Shown piece after piece: positions 8,411 to 18,210 of a stretch of 64,000 nt of DNA (the stretch's first letter is position 1; every line of letters begins with the position of its first letter). Both the position numbers and the translations under genes were made by a program. Origin of the DNA: an uncultured Paracoccaceae bacterium (GTDB taxonomy: Bacteria; Pseudomonadota; Alphaproteobacteria; Rhodobacterales; Rhodobacteraceae); assembly GCA_947503925.1 (NCBI GenBank), contig CANNFQ010000011.1, positions 62,001-126,000 of the forward strand, read 5' to 3'. The notes under the pieces are model-generated. The model made no database searches, was not told the DNA's origin, and saw nothing but the letters and a program-made list of their open reading frames with translations.

Positions 8411-9592
8411 ATGAAAGACGAAGTCGTCATCACAGGTGCTGCGCGCACACCAATCGGCAGCTTTCAGGGCAAGCTGAGCCAACTGACTGCAATCGACTTG
8501 GGTAGCATCGTCATCAAGGAAGTACTGGACGGCTCAGAGCTGGATGCTCAGGATGTCGACGAAGTCTTGATGGGATGCGTGCTGACCGCTGGTCTCGGGC
8601 AGGCCCCTGCCCGTCAAGCGGCCATAGCCGCGGGCCTACCCGACTCCATTCCAGCAAACACGATCAGCAAAGTATGCGGTTCCGGGATGAGATCTCTCAT
8701 GTTGGGGAATGACATGATCCGAGCTGGATCAGCTAATGCACTTGTTGTTGGCGGGATGGAAAGCATGTCCAATGCCCCTTACCTTTCCCCTTCGACCAGA
8801 ACGGGTTCTCGTGCTGGACACACGCAGTTGGTTGATCACATGTTCCTCGACGGTCTTGAAGATGCCTACGAGCCTGGACGTGCCATGGGGACTTTCGCTG
8901 AAGACTGCGCGGAAGAGTTCCAGTTGTCTCGCGACCAGCAAGATGAGTACGCTTTGGCCTCGCTTCGTCGCGCTCTCGACGCTCAAGAGGCCGGATTGTT
9001 CGATCGGGAGGTCGTTCCGATCAATTTACCCTATAATGAAGAGTACGATCCATGGACCGCGGACGAACAACCAACTCGCTCTCGCCCCGAGAAAATTCCA
9101 CAACTCAAGCCTGCCTTCAAAGAAGATGGCACGGTCACAGCTGCAAACTCCTCGTCCATTTCCGATGGCGCGGCGGCTCTGACCATAATGAGCGCCTCGA
9201 AGGCAGAGTGCCTCAACGAGAATATCCGAGCGAGAATTGTCGGACACGCAAGTCATGCTCACGAGCCAAACTGGTTTACAACCGCTCCAATCCCAGCCGT
9301 TTCAGCCTTGCTCGAGAAGATTGGGTGGAAGGTAGCGCATGTTGATCTTTGGGAAGCAAATGAAGCCTTCGCCGTTGTCCCTCTCGCTTTGATGCAAGCG
9401 CTCGCAATTCCGCACGAGAAGATGAATGTTCATGGAGGCGCTTGCGCACTTGGTCATCCAATAGGTGCATCAGGCGCAAGGATAGTTGTGACGTTGCTCC
9501 ATGCCCTTGAGTCCAAGAACCTCAAACGCGGCGTTGCGGTGATCTGCATTGGCGGCGGTGAAGCCACCGCCATCGCAATTGAGCGACCATAA
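8411..9592 (+). CDS. Acetyl-CoA C-acetyltransferase (thiolase)
   Basis: A 393-residue thiolase of standard length. The acyl-accepting Cys89 lies in KVCGSGMRS, His349 in GHPIGASG and the second catalytic Cys379 in CIGGGEA, so all catalytic residues are present. It would cleave a 3-oxoacyl-CoA or condense two acetyl-CoA in the cytoplasm. The start at 8411 follows AAAGGAAATGAG. With the thioesterase, SDR and TRAP uptake genes under the same operator family, a role in degrading an imported carboxylic acid is plausible, though polyhydroxyalkanoate-type biosynthesis cannot be excluded. Confidence 0.9.
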   Translation: MKDEVVITGAARTPIGSFQGKLSQLTAIDLGSIVIKEVLDGSELDAQDVDEVLMGCVLTAGLGQAPARQAAIAAGLPDSIPANTISKVCGSGMRSLMLGNDMIRAGSANALVVGGMESMSNAPYLSPSTRTGSRAGHTQLVDHMFLDGLEDAYEPGRAMGTFAEDCAEEFQLSRDQQDEYALASLRRALDAQEAGLFDREVVPINLPYNEEYDPWTADEQPTRSRPEKIPQLKPAFKEDGTVTAANSSSISDGAAALTIMSASKAECLNENIRARIVGHASHAHEPNWFTTAPIPAVSALLEKIGWKVAHVDLWEANEAFAVVPLALMQALAIPHEKMNVHGGACALGHPIGASGARIVVTLLHALESKNLKRGVAVICIGGGEATAIAIERP

Positions 9593-9710
9593 AAGGCAAG
9601 GCCTTCCGACAAATACAATATTTGGGATCGGAATGATGGCAATGTTCGCCGTCCAAATTCTGATCCGTAGATGAGCCGAACGGAGTTCCCGCGAGACATC
9701 TACAGCCCGC

Positions 9711-10349
9711 CTAGTTCAAGAGCCCTTGCTCAAGCGCAAATCTCGCAAAGTCGGCTGAAGTCTTCAAGCCGAGTTTTGCCTTCAATTGTTTGCGGTAGCT
9801 TTCAACAGTTCTCAAACTGACAGAAAGCTCATAGGCTATTTGCTTGTTTGCCAATCCAAGGGCGATCAACTGCAATAACTTTTGCTGCTTCGTGGTCAAT
9901 CCATCGATGGATCCGTCGTTCCAAGGACCCAGTGAAAGAACTGACCGAGCTACTCCTGCCGTATAAAAAACATTGCCACGGGCCACGGCTTTTGTGCCAG
10001 ACAAGATCGTTTCAACATCATCGGACTTCAGAAAGTATCCTCTGGCACCGACTCTCAGAGCCGACCATATCCGAGATGGATCGTCCTCGATGCTCAAAAT
10101 CGCGACCTTTGTCTCAGCATGTTCCCTCACGATCTGCTTGGCCAGCTCAAGCCCATCGGCGTGCCGCAGGTTCAAATCCAAGAGTACAACGTCCGGCTTG
10201 ACCTTGATGATCAAGGGCAGTGCGTCAGAGCTGCCTGACGCCTCTCCCGCCACAACTAGTTCAGGATCATCCGCCAACAATGCACCAAGTCCTCCACGAA
10301 CGACTGCGTGATCGTCGACAAGAACCACGCTGAACTTCCTGTTTTTCAC
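9711..10349 (-). CDS. NarL/FixJ-type response regulator, LuxR HTH
   Basis: A 212-residue two-domain protein. The receiver domain has the acidic pair Asp12-Asp13, the phospho-accepting Asp58 in LLDLN, Ser86 and Lys108. The C-terminal LuxR helix-turn-helix reads LTTKQQKLLQLIALGLANKQ then VSLRTVESYRKQLKAKLG. No sensor kinase is encoded anywhere nearby, so it is an orphan whose kinase lies elsewhere. It converges on the thiolase gene and diverges from the TRAP operon, with an operator copy in the shared upstream region. Confidence 0.9.
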   Translation of the reverse strand: MKNRKFSVVLVDDHAVVRGGLGALLADDPELVVAGEASGSSDALPLIIKVKPDVVLLDLNLRHADGLELAKQIVREHAETKVAILSIEDDPSRIWSALRVGARGYFLKSDDVETILSGTKAVARGNVFYTAGVARSVLSLGPWNDGSIDGLTTKQQKLLQLIALGLANKQIAYELSVSLRTVESYRKQLKAKLGLKTSADFARFALEQGLLN

Positions 10350-10415
10350 CTGGCGGCCTCTTCGGATTGATCGACTCAGTTGCGTGGGTTAACGACCCGT
10401 TCGAAGGTTAAGATA

Positions 10416-10432
10416 TGTCAATATTATTGATA
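10416..10432. promoter_or_regulatory. Regulon operator copy (TGTCAATATTATTGATA)
   Basis: It lies in the 276-base region between the response regulator gene (minus) and the TRAP binding-protein gene (plus), nearer the former. One base of the right arm differs from the perfect palindrome. Confidence 0.7.
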
Positions 10433-10625
10433 TTTCCAGTGACTGTGAATTTCTCGGTATTTTCAGTTCGCATAACCGCAAGAATCTGCGGGAAATGGGG
10501 TACCTTTTGCGGTTTTTTTTCGTGGCCTGAGCGCCCTTAAGACAGGACTGTTGACCTAGACGCATTTCGGTGCCCGGTGCTCGCATCAGAGGCTGCCGAT
10601 CGTTCAATGTTCTAGGGAGGAACTT

Positions 10626-11708
10626 ATGAAAAGACGGAATTTTTTGTCGGGCGCTGCCATTGCAGGCAGCGGGATGACCATGGCTGCGCCAGCCGTTGCG
10701 CAGGGGATCAAGGAGATGGCCATCGTGTCATCTTGGGGCCGTGATACACCTGGCCTGGGACTGCCTGCGCAGCGACTGGCAGCACGGATTCAGGAACTGA
10801 CAGACGGTGCAATCGAGGTGACCTACTTTGCTGCCGACGAGCGAGTTGGAGCTTTTGATGTTTTTGATGAAGTCGCTTCGGGGAACGCTCAAGGTTACAT
10901 TTCTGGCGACTACTATTGGAAGGGCAAGCATCCCGGGTGGGCAGTCTTCACAGCAATTCCATTCGGTTTGACTGCGACTGAGATGGATGCGTGGATCAAG
11001 TTTGGTGGCGGTCAGGAACTCTGGGATGAACTTGCAGGTGATTTCGGGTTAAAAAACATCGCTGCTGGCAACACCGGCGTCCAAATGGGTGGTTGGTTCA
11101 ACAAGGAAATCGACAGTCCTGATGACCTGAAGGGTCTCAAGATGCGCATGCCCGGGCTAGGCGGTGATGTCATGGCCAAGCTCGGTGCGTCTCCAGTGTC
11201 GTTGCCGGGCGGGCAGATCTACGAAAACCTTGTGTCCGGTGCCATTGACGCAACTGAGTTCGTTGGGCCCTTCAACGATTACTTCATGAAGTTCTATGAG
11301 GCGGCCAAGTACTATTACTACCCAGGAATGCACGAACCGGGCGCACAACTGTGTCTCGGCATGAATGCGAGTTGGTGGGGCAGTCTGAGTGCAAACGAGC
11401 AAGCCATCATTCAAGCGGCATGCAACGAAGAAAATGCGCGGACCCTGGCGGAGACCAATGCCAACAATGGCGAGTATCTACGCCGGCTCATCGAAGAACA
11501 CGGCGTTGAGCTCCGCGAGTTTTCCGATGAAGTTTATGAAGCCTTCGGAGATGCAGCCCAGATCGTGATTGAAGAAGCACGGGATCACAGCGCACTTTCG
11601 GCGAAGATCTACGACGCGTTTCTGGCTGCGCGTAAGGAACTTGGAGGCTGGACACAGCTTTCAGACACCGCCTACGTGCTGAAACGGAACGCAGTACTCA
11701 ACAGATAA
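10626..11708 (+). CDS. TRAP transporter substrate-binding protein (DctP family)
   Basis: A 360-residue periplasmic binding protein. The N terminus MKRRNFLSGAAIAGSG...AVAQ is a Tat-like signal peptide with a twin-Arg, suggesting folding before export. The domain follows the DctP pattern, with the conserved Arg of the carboxylate-binding site expected in GLKMRMPG and a C-terminal part rich in aromatic residues (EAAKYYYYPGMHEPG), as in the 2-oxo acid or aromatic-type subgroup. GGGAGGA precedes the start. It is first in an operon with DctQ- and DctM-like genes; an intergenic hairpin after it would let the binding protein be made in excess. Confidence 0.9.
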   Translation: MKRRNFLSGAAIAGSGMTMAAPAVAQGIKEMAIVSSWGRDTPGLGLPAQRLAARIQELTDGAIEVTYFAADERVGAFDVFDEVASGNAQGYISGDYYWKGKHPGWAVFTAIPFGLTATEMDAWIKFGGGQELWDELAGDFGLKNIAAGNTGVQMGGWFNKEIDSPDDLKGLKMRMPGLGGDVMAKLGASPVSLPGGQIYENLVSGAIDATEFVGPFNDYFMKFYEAAKYYYYPGMHEPGAQLCLGMNASWWGSLSANEQAIIQAACNEENARTLAETNANNGEYLRRLIEEHGVELREFSDEVYEAFGDAAQIVIEEARDHSALSAKIYDAFLAARKELGGWTQLSDTAYVLKRNAVLNR

Positions 11709-11732
11709 CCACTCCCAAACTCGAGCAAACTG

Positions 11733-11759
11733 GAGGCGGCAGTAGCCGCCTCTCTTTTT
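11733..11759 (+). terminator. Intercistronic hairpin after the TRAP binding protein
   Basis: An 8-base perfect stem (GAGGCGGC / GCCGCCTC) with loop AGTA, followed by TCTTTTT. It is a plausible partial terminator that reduces expression of the membrane subunits relative to the binding protein. Confidence 0.75.
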
Positions 11760-11786
11760 AGTTTTCCGAAGACTGGAGTGTATTGA

Positions 11787-12767
11787 ATGGGTCATCCAGA
11801 GAGATCAAACAATTCCCTCAAAACGCCTGTCACCAGAGCCTTCGGGTGGCTGGTACTCGGGGTGATGACAGCTTATCTCGTCAACAACTTTATGACGTTT
11901 TGGGCAGGATGGCCCGGTGCGTTTTCAGCTCTTAACGGACCATTGGATGGTTTTGCGCTCTTTCAGGCTGGACTGTTCGCTTTCGCAGTTGCTGCTGCAT
12001 TTGCACACGTTTTGAGAACACCGACGACCAGTCTTACCTCTGATGCTGCTCGGGTTTCGGCCTTAAACGCTTGGTTCATAAGATGCGCTTTTTGGTCCGT
12101 CTTCCTCATCGGCATCGTCGACGCGGGGATTTCGTATCTCCGGGTCGAGGATTTGCTGGAACCCATTGTCGGGGAAACTTTGGATAGTCAGCTCGGTCGC
12201 GCCCGGTTCCGAGGGCCATGGGTTCATCTTCCTCTCATGATTGCAGGCCTCTTCTTGGGGAGCACCACGAAGACACTAGGCTTCCACTGGCTGGCCGTGC
12301 TGATCGTGATTGCAGAACTGCTGATCGTGATTCTGCGCTTCATTTTTTCTTACGAGCAGGCTTTCATGTCAGACCTTGTGCGGTTCTGGTACGGCGCGCT
12401 CTTTTTGTTCGCCAGTGCTCATACCCTACTCGAAGATGGTCATGTGCGCGTGGACATCTTCTATTCAGCGATGTCCACGCGCGCCAAAGGCCGGATCGAC
12501 TCTATCGGGGCGATCTTATTCGGTCTCGTGCTTTGTTGGACGATCCTCCTCGTTGGGATGGGTCAAAAGACCTCGATCATCAACAGCCCAATCCTGAATT
12601 TCGAGACGACACAGTCCGGCTTTGGAATGTACGTCAAATACCTGATGGCTGCCTTTCTTGGCGTCTTTGCGGTCTCGATGATGATCCAGTTCGTCAGCAG
12701 CCTGTTCCAATCAATCGCCAACACGCAGGAGGAGTCCCTGCCGGGCCCCTCTGCGGAAAAAACTTGA
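11787..12767 (+). CDS. TRAP transporter small permease subunit (DctQ family), long form
   Basis: A 326-residue protein, nearly twice the usual length of DctQ (about 160-200 residues). The C-terminal half holds the DctQ core, with LVRFWYGALFLFASAHTLLEDGHVRVDIFY as the conserved membrane-helix/motif region (split here: the HVRVDIFY motif is diagnostic). The N-terminal half adds several hydrophobic segments, so about seven to eight membrane helices are likely. It forms the membrane complex with the DctM-like protein whose gene begins 10 bases after its stop. Confidence 0.85.
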   Translation: MGHPERSNNSLKTPVTRAFGWLVLGVMTAYLVNNFMTFWAGWPGAFSALNGPLDGFALFQAGLFAFAVAAAFAHVLRTPTTSLTSDAARVSALNAWFIRCAFWSVFLIGIVDAGISYLRVEDLLEPIVGETLDSQLGRARFRGPWVHLPLMIAGLFLGSTTKTLGFHWLAVLIVIAELLIVILRFIFSYEQAFMSDLVRFWYGALFLFASAHTLLEDGHVRVDIFYSAMSTRAKGRIDSIGAILFGLVLCWTILLVGMGQKTSIINSPILNFETTQSGFGMYVKYLMAAFLGVFAVSMMIQFVSSLFQSIANTQEESLPGPSAEKT

Positions 12768-12777
12768 GAGAAGCGCC

Positions 12778-15435
12778 ATGGAACTGTTTTTCCTACTGCT
12801 CCTACTTGTCCTGATGGCGGCAGCACTTGGCTCCGGCTACCCAGTTGCCTTTGCGTTGCCTGGGGTTTCGATTTTGACGATCCTCCTGGCCGGTGGCGCC
12901 GGTTATGTCTTTGAAGGCAATACGGATGCCTTCTTCGCACAAGGAGGTCCTTCGCAATGGCTAAGCGCGGGGATCACCAATCTCCGAGGCGTCTACTGGG
13001 AGCCTGAGCGAGATACTCTTATCGCCGTCCCCCTCTTCATCTTCATGGGGATCATGCTTCAACGCTCCAAAATTGCCGAAGACCTACTTGTCACGATGGC
13101 TCGTTTGTTCGGCCAGATCCCAGGCGGTCTTGGCATATCCGTTGTTGTTGTTGGTGCACTTTTGGCAGCAACAACCGGGATCGTTGGGGCCACTGTTGTG
13201 GCGATGGGACTGATTTCCCTTCCCGCAATGATGAAGAACAACTACTCGCAGCCCCTCGCGACAGGTACGATCGTCGCATCCGGTACGCTCGGCCAGATCA
13301 TTCCACCTTCGATCGTGCTCATCATTCTCGCGGATCAGCTGTCAAATGCGGCGGATCAGGCCAGCACTCTCCGAAAGACGCTTTATCGAGACGTCACCGG
13401 CGAACTCTCAATGCCTTCAATGTTCGATGTTGTCTCAACAAGCGCCGGTGAGATGTTCCTCGGTGCGTTTGTTCCCGGCCTCGTACTCGTCGTTCTTTAC
13501 ATCCTCTACATATTGGGTTTCTCGCTGATCAATCCTGGCAAGGCACCGCCACTGCCAAAGTCTGAGAAGAACGGAGACGGGGTAGTCCTGAAAGCATTGG
13601 GGTCCCTCGCCCCACCGCTTGTGCTTATCTTCCTGGTCCTTGGTTCGATCATCGCTGGCGTTGCCACGGTCAATCAAGCAGGAGCGATAGGTGCGGCCGG
13701 AGCAATCATCATGGCCGGTTACCGCCTGCGGGAGGCGTCGGCAGGTGCATACCGACCTGCAATTCTGGGGATCGCATCTTTCTTGCTCTTAATCATCGTG
13801 CTTCAGATTTTCGACACCAATATTCGTACGATCCAAAGCCCCCGAGACAAACTTGGCGTCGGCCTTGCGCTCTTCGCCACACTTGGTCTCGTCACAAGTC
13901 TTATCTGGAGTGTGATAAGGGTACAGAGGACCGACAATACCCTGCATCAAGTCATGCTGGAAACGGCGAAAGCGACCTCACTGGTTTTCATCATCCTACT
14001 CGGTGCAGCCATTCTCACAGCGGCATTTCGATCCTTTGGCGGAGAGGAACTGGTTCGTCATTTCCTCGAAGGGCTTCCTGGCGGATTCTGGTTCAAGTTC
14101 GCCGTGGTTATGGCCGTGATCTTCATCTTGGGCTTTTTTCTGGACTACATCGAGATCGCTGTCGTCGTTGTCCCCATCGTGGCTCCCATCCTGCTCTCTG
14201 ACCCAGATGCGAATATCAGCGCAGTCTGGCTCGGTGTCATGATAGGTCTCAACATCCAGACATCTTTTTTGACCCCTCCTTTTGGATTTGCGCTCTTCTA
14301 CCTGCGCGGAATCGCTCCTGCTGCGATCAAGACAATCAACATCTACAAGGGCGTTGTGCCATTCATACTGCTTCAGCTCTGCGCGATGCTGATCGTTGCC
14401 CAACTCCCGGTCCTGGTGAATTATCTGCCCAACAGAATTTCACTACTTTCCGAAAATGCCTCCCCACCACGCAATCCTCGCTTGTCGTATTGCGTCGATG
14501 GATTGATCGATTCCAGTATCTCCGAAAACCGAAATGCGATCCTGGAACTCCGGGCTCAGTCTGATGCGCTCGATTTCCAGACGTTGCCGGAACCCATCAT
14601 GGAAAGGGCGCGCACGGCCTACTCGGACATCGAACGAGTCTTGGAACTGCATGACAAGGCACTCTCTCTTCAAACCGAACTGACGGTTGCTGCGCAAAGC
14701 TACGCACCTGTCCACCGTTTCGTCCGCGCTCTTCAAAGAGATGTCAGACGTCTCGATCGGGAAATCGCTTTTTTGCAAGCGGGCGCCAAAAGATCCAAGC
14801 GATTGGGAGACCAAGCCACTGCGGCACAACTCGAACATCAAATTGGGCCAATGATCGCGAACCGAGAGGAGTTGCTTGGGAAAGTGCCTGAGGAATGGCC
14901 TTCACTCGATGCAAATTTCGCTGAGGTCCGAACCGTGGCAGCGACCGCGCGTAGGGAATATGAAAACCTCGCACAAGAGATTTACGCGAACTTGACAGAC
15001 ATTACGTCAATTTTTGCGGCAAACACGGGCTTTGCTGATCTGGAAGAGCAACTGAGCACTGTGACCTCTGTTATTGCCTCTGAGATCACCGCGGACTTGC
15101 AAACCAGTATTGCCGCGCTGGCGGACAAATTCGGTGATGTTGCAGGTGCCAAACCTATCAGGGATGCGCTTTCGCAAGCTCGCAGGGAAATGCGTTCAAA
15201 GTCTTCTGACCCAGAGTTGGCCGTCAGGCACCTGACCGATGCACGTGAACTCTATGATGCTCAGCGGAGCTGGAGGGCAACAGCGGAAACGGCCTTGGGC
15301 GAAACTCTTGAGATGCATACCAATCTCCTGAGCTCATCGTTCGGCATTCGACTTCAAGACCGATTTGAACGGGACCAAGCCATTTCCGTGGCCAGATGTC
15401 TTTCAGATCACAGATCACTGTCTCTCGAATTTTGA
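12778..15435 (+). CDS. TRAP transporter large permease (DctM family) with long C-terminal extension
   Basis: An 885-residue protein. Residues 1 to about 550 form the multi-helix DctM permease, with the typical PLFIFMGIMLQRS, IIPPSIVLIILADQ and NIQTSFLTPPFGFALFYLRG segments. Normal DctM proteins end near 430-600 residues. Here about 335 hydrophilic residues follow, rich in Glu, Arg, Ala and Leu with helical and coiled-coil character, for example RALQRDVRRLDREIAFLQ. There is no stop or frame break at the junction, so it reads as a true fusion. The extension should lie on the side to which the last helix leads and could be a regulatory or docking domain. The last residues end 27 bases before the SDR gene. 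Confidence 0.85.
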   Translation: MELFFLLLLLVLMAAALGSGYPVAFALPGVSILTILLAGGAGYVFEGNTDAFFAQGGPSQWLSAGITNLRGVYWEPERDTLIAVPLFIFMGIMLQRSKIAEDLLVTMARLFGQIPGGLGISVVVVGALLAATTGIVGATVVAMGLISLPAMMKNNYSQPLATGTIVASGTLGQIIPPSIVLIILADQLSNAADQASTLRKTLYRDVTGELSMPSMFDVVSTSAGEMFLGAFVPGLVLVVLYILYILGFSLINPGKAPPLPKSEKNGDGVVLKALGSLAPPLVLIFLVLGSIIAGVATVNQAGAIGAAGAIIMAGYRLREASAGAYRPAILGIASFLLLIIVLQIFDTNIRTIQSPRDKLGVGLALFATLGLVTSLIWSVIRVQRTDNTLHQVMLETAKATSLVFIILLGAAILTAAFRSFGGEELVRHFLEGLPGGFWFKFAVVMAVIFILGFFLDYIEIAVVVVPIVAPILLSDPDANISAVWLGVMIGLNIQTSFLTPPFGFALFYLRGIAPAAIKTINIYKGVVPFILLQLCAMLIVAQLPVLVNYLPNRISLLSENASPPRNPRLSYCVDGLIDSSISENRNAILELRAQSDALDFQTLPEPIMERARTAYSDIERVLELHDKALSLQTELTVAAQSYAPVHRFVRALQRDVRRLDREIAFLQAGAKRSKRLGDQATAAQLEHQIGPMIANREELLGKVPEEWPSLDANFAEVRTVAATARREYENLAQEIYANLTDITSIFAANTGFADLEEQLSTVTSVIASEITADLQTSIAALADKFGDVAGAKPIRDALSQARREMRSKSSDPELAVRHLTDARELYDAQRSWRATAETALGETLEMHTNLLSSSFGIRLQDRFERDQAISVARCLSDHRSLSLEF

Positions 15436-15461
15436 ACTTATATCGGAAAGGAACTCCAACG

Positions 15462-16223
15462 ATGCAGCGTTTTCAGAACAAAGTGGTCGCAATCACAGGT
15501 GGAAATTCAGGTATTGGACTAGCTGCTGCCGCCGCTTTCGCGGCTGAGGGAGCCAAAGTTGCTGTGTTTGGTCGTGATGCGGCTGCCCTAGCTGATGCTG
15601 AGACCAAATATGGGGTTGCGACATTCCAAGGTGACGTAACGAATGTAGGCGATCTTGCCAGCTTTGCGGACTATGTTGCTGACAATTTGGGAGCGATAGA
15701 TGTGCTCTTTGTCAATGCTGGGATTGCCGAGTTTAGACCCGTCGAAAATGCTGATGGCGATCATTTCGATCGTGTCTTCAATGTCAACGTCAAGGGAGCG
15801 TTCCAAACTATCCAGCTGTGCTTGCCGAAGTTTGGCAACGGAGGCTCTATCGTTTTGACGACGTCCGTTGCCAACGAGCTTGGGGAACCCAACACGTCGG
15901 TTTACGCCGCAAGCAAGTCAGCGTTGCGTTCCTTTGTTCAAACATTGTCGACAGAACTTCTCCCGCGGGGCATCCGCGTGAATGCAGTCAGCCCAGGACC
16001 TACAGACACTCCGATCTTCGACAAGATGGGGCTGGATGAAGGCACTGTAAGGGCAGTCAAAAACTCAATCCCTGAACGCATTCCAGCTGGAAGGATCGGA
16101 TCAACCAGGGATGTTGCGGAAGCGGTATTGTTTCTTGCCTCAGAAAAGAGTGACTTTGTCGCGGGCATTGAGGTGAAAGTTGATGGAGGGTTTAGCAGCA
16201 GTGCAGTAATGCCGACCACCTGA
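15462..16223 (+). CDS. Short-chain dehydrogenase/reductase (SDR)
   Basis: A 253-residue classical SDR. The NAD(P)-binding motif TGGNSGIG is at residues 12-19, NAG appears in LFVNAGIAE, and the active-site Ser (VLTTSVAN) and Tyr-x-x-x-Lys (YAASK) are present. The start at 15462 follows AAAGGAA; the longer frame overlaps the permease gene. As the last gene of the TRAP operon it probably oxidises a hydroxyl group of the imported compound or an intermediate; the exact substrate is unknown. Confidence 0.9.
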   Translation: MQRFQNKVVAITGGNSGIGLAAAAAFAAEGAKVAVFGRDAAALADAETKYGVATFQGDVTNVGDLASFADYVADNLGAIDVLFVNAGIAEFRPVENADGDHFDRVFNVNVKGAFQTIQLCLPKFGNGGSIVLTTSVANELGEPNTSVYAASKSALRSFVQTLSTELLPRGIRVNAVSPGPTDTPIFDKMGLDEGTVRAVKNSIPERIPAGRIGSTRDVAEAVLFLASEKSDFVAGIEVKVDGGFSSSAVMPTT

Positions 16224-16421
16224 GCCCTACCGTCTCATTTAAGTTTGGTTTTGGGTAGCGTCCAGCTTCGTGGTAATCGTGAACACATCGCAACACCGGT
16301 TACCGCAAGAATTGCTGATACCTCCCGCGGGTGCTCTCCCCGATACTGTACCAAAATCGGAACGAAGTGCAGTTCAGCAGGTTGTCATCGATTGCTTTTG
16401 TCGCAATTTGCGTGATCACGT

Positions 16422-17015
16422 TCAGGGGATCAAAACGGGAAAGAGGGATAACATAAGCAACAGCGCCATGGTCCAGTTAAAGTTCCTCAGCCTTCTAGGG
16501 TCTGTCAAAAAACGCCTAATTTGAAGGCCTAGAACCGTCCATAGGGACACACAAGGGCCGTTTATCAAGCCAAAGATGATTGCAACCATTCCAACTGAAA
16601 ACAGTCGATCATCGGGGGAATAAACTGTAACTGCTGTCAATGCCATGGCCCATGCTTTTGGGTTCACCCACTGAAACGCAGCTGCTTGCAAGAAGGTCAT
16701 AGGTTTTCCGTGAGATTCAGCTTTTGTTGGAGACGCTGAATTTGCGATCTTCCAAGCCAACCAAGTCATGTACACCACACTCAAAACCTTCAATACCGAG
16801 TGGCTGACGGGGTATCTGTCAAAGAGCTGCGCAAGTCCCAGGCCAACGAGAAACACCATGAACATAAATCCCATGGTTATTCCGAGCATATGTGGAATTG
16901 TTCGGCGGAAACCGAAGTTTGCCCCGGATGTCATCAACATAAGGTTGTTGGGACCTGGCGTTATCGATGACACAAAGGAAAATGCGACTAGTCCGGTCAA
17001 AAGTTCGAGTTCCAT
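16422..17015 (-). CDS. LysE/RhtB family amino-acid exporter (copy A)
   Basis: A 197-residue membrane protein with about six hydrophobic helices. The N-terminal TPGPNNLMLMTSG motif is the LysE/RhtB hallmark. It would export amino acids or related metabolites. The start at 17015 (MELELLTG) matches its paralogue; upstream in-frame starts would cross the operator region. A second, closely similar copy lies next door in the same orientation, so this is a tandem duplication. Each copy has its own operator. Confidence 0.85.
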   Translation of the reverse strand: MELELLTGLVAFSFVSSITPGPNNLMLMTSGANFGFRRTIPHMLGITMGFMFMVFLVGLGLAQLFDRYPVSHSVLKVLSVVYMTWLAWKIANSASPTKAESHGKPMTFLQAAAFQWVNPKAWAMALTAVTVYSPDDRLFSVGMVAIIFGLINGPCVSLWTVLGLQIRRFLTDPRRLRNFNWTMALLLMLSLFPVLIP

Positions 17016-17126
17016 TCTTGATTCCTGATGTGCGCAATGCCAGCTTTGGACTAGCGTGTGGGATCCTCCCCGCACCCTAATTGTGTCGGAGTCTTCAACA
17101 ACAATATGCGCCGCAATACTCATACA

Positions 17127-17143
17127 TGTCAATAATATTGACA
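17127..17143. promoter_or_regulatory. Regulon operator copy, perfect palindrome
   Basis: TGTCAATAATATTGACA, identical to the copy at 3067-3083, lies 112 bases before LysE copy A. Apart from this site, the 489 bases between the two LysE genes hold nothing I can recognise. Confidence 0.8.
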
Positions 17144-17504
17144 TTTTTGGACAGCGTGGCGTTGCTCATTTCGCTGGAACTTTCTGGATGGCGCAAAAAC
17201 AGTTTCTGACCAAAGGAAGGACAATAAATTTGCCAAATGATTGGCCGTCGGTTTTGATCTAACGTCTCTAGACTTACTCGAATCCTTTCAGCAACTCGCA
17301 TTTGTGCTGGGGTTGTCAGAAAATTCTGTTCGCTGGTACGACGTGTGATCACTGGTCTGGTTAAGCGTCTGCAATTTGTTCTGAAATAGAACTATGAAAA
17401 ACCAAAAAATGCTCTCTTCTTGTGCAGCAGGGCAATCACCTCGACTGCAGCCCGATTAAGAGCCGATCGCCAGATGATCATCCACTGTTCTGAAAACCAC
17501 CAAG

Positions 17505-18098
17505 TCAGGCATTGAGAACGGGAAACAGAGAAAGAACGAGCAGTATCGCCATGGTCCAATTGAAGTTTCTCAGACGTCTTGGGTTCGTCAAGTAGCGCTT
17601 CACTTGAATGCCCAGAACTGTCCAGAACGACGCACTTGGTCCATTGATCAAACCGAAAACCAGAGCCACTATCCCCACGGAAAGCAACTGATCATCGTCC
17701 GAATAAATTGATACGGCAGTCAAAGCGATTGCCCACGACTTCGGGTTTACCCATTGAAATGCAGCAGCCTGCATGAACGTCATGGGCTTCGAATGCGCAC
17801 TCCCCGCATCCGGCGATGCCGAGTGGGCAATCTTCCAAGCAAGCCACACCATATACAAGACGCTCGCAATCTTCAGAACCGAGTGAATTACAGGGTATCT
17901 GTCAAAGAGTTGAACAAGCCCGAGGCCCACAAGGAAAACCATCAGCATGAACCCGAGAATGATGCCGAGCATGTGCGGGACCGTTCTGCGGAAACCGAAA
18001 TTCGCTCCGGATGCCATCAGCATGAGCGTGTTTGGGCCTGGCGTCATGGAGGACACAAAAGAAAACGCAACCAAACCGGCCAGAATGTCGAGTTCCAT
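17505..18098 (-). CDS. LysE/RhtB family amino-acid exporter (copy B)
   Basis: A 197-residue paralogue of copy A, colinear over the full length with most positions identical: both have FVSS(I/M)TPGPN, GANFGFRRT(I/V)PHMLGI, LFDRYPV and FQWVNPK(A/S)WA. About six membrane helices are expected. Retention of two such similar exporters under the same operator family suggests a real need to export a pathway intermediate or amino acid, or a recent duplication. The start at 18098 (MELDILAG) is chosen by homology with copy A; an upstream TTG is less likely. Confidence 0.85.
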   Translation of the reverse strand: MELDILAGLVAFSFVSSMTPGPNTLMLMASGANFGFRRTVPHMLGIILGFMLMVFLVGLGLVQLFDRYPVIHSVLKIASVLYMVWLAWKIAHSASPDAGSAHSKPMTFMQAAAFQWVNPKSWAIALTAVSIYSDDDQLLSVGIVALVFGLINGPSASFWTVLGIQVKRYLTNPRRLRNFNWTMAILLVLSLFPVLNA

Positions 18099-18210
18099 TT
18101 TTTTGAGGCCCGCAAGCAAGAAGGTTTGATTTCAATATGGCGCTTGAGACCGCGCGCTGATGTCCTTGGGGTCAAAACCCTTGTGGAGTATAGGCGTCAG
18201 TTGATTATTT

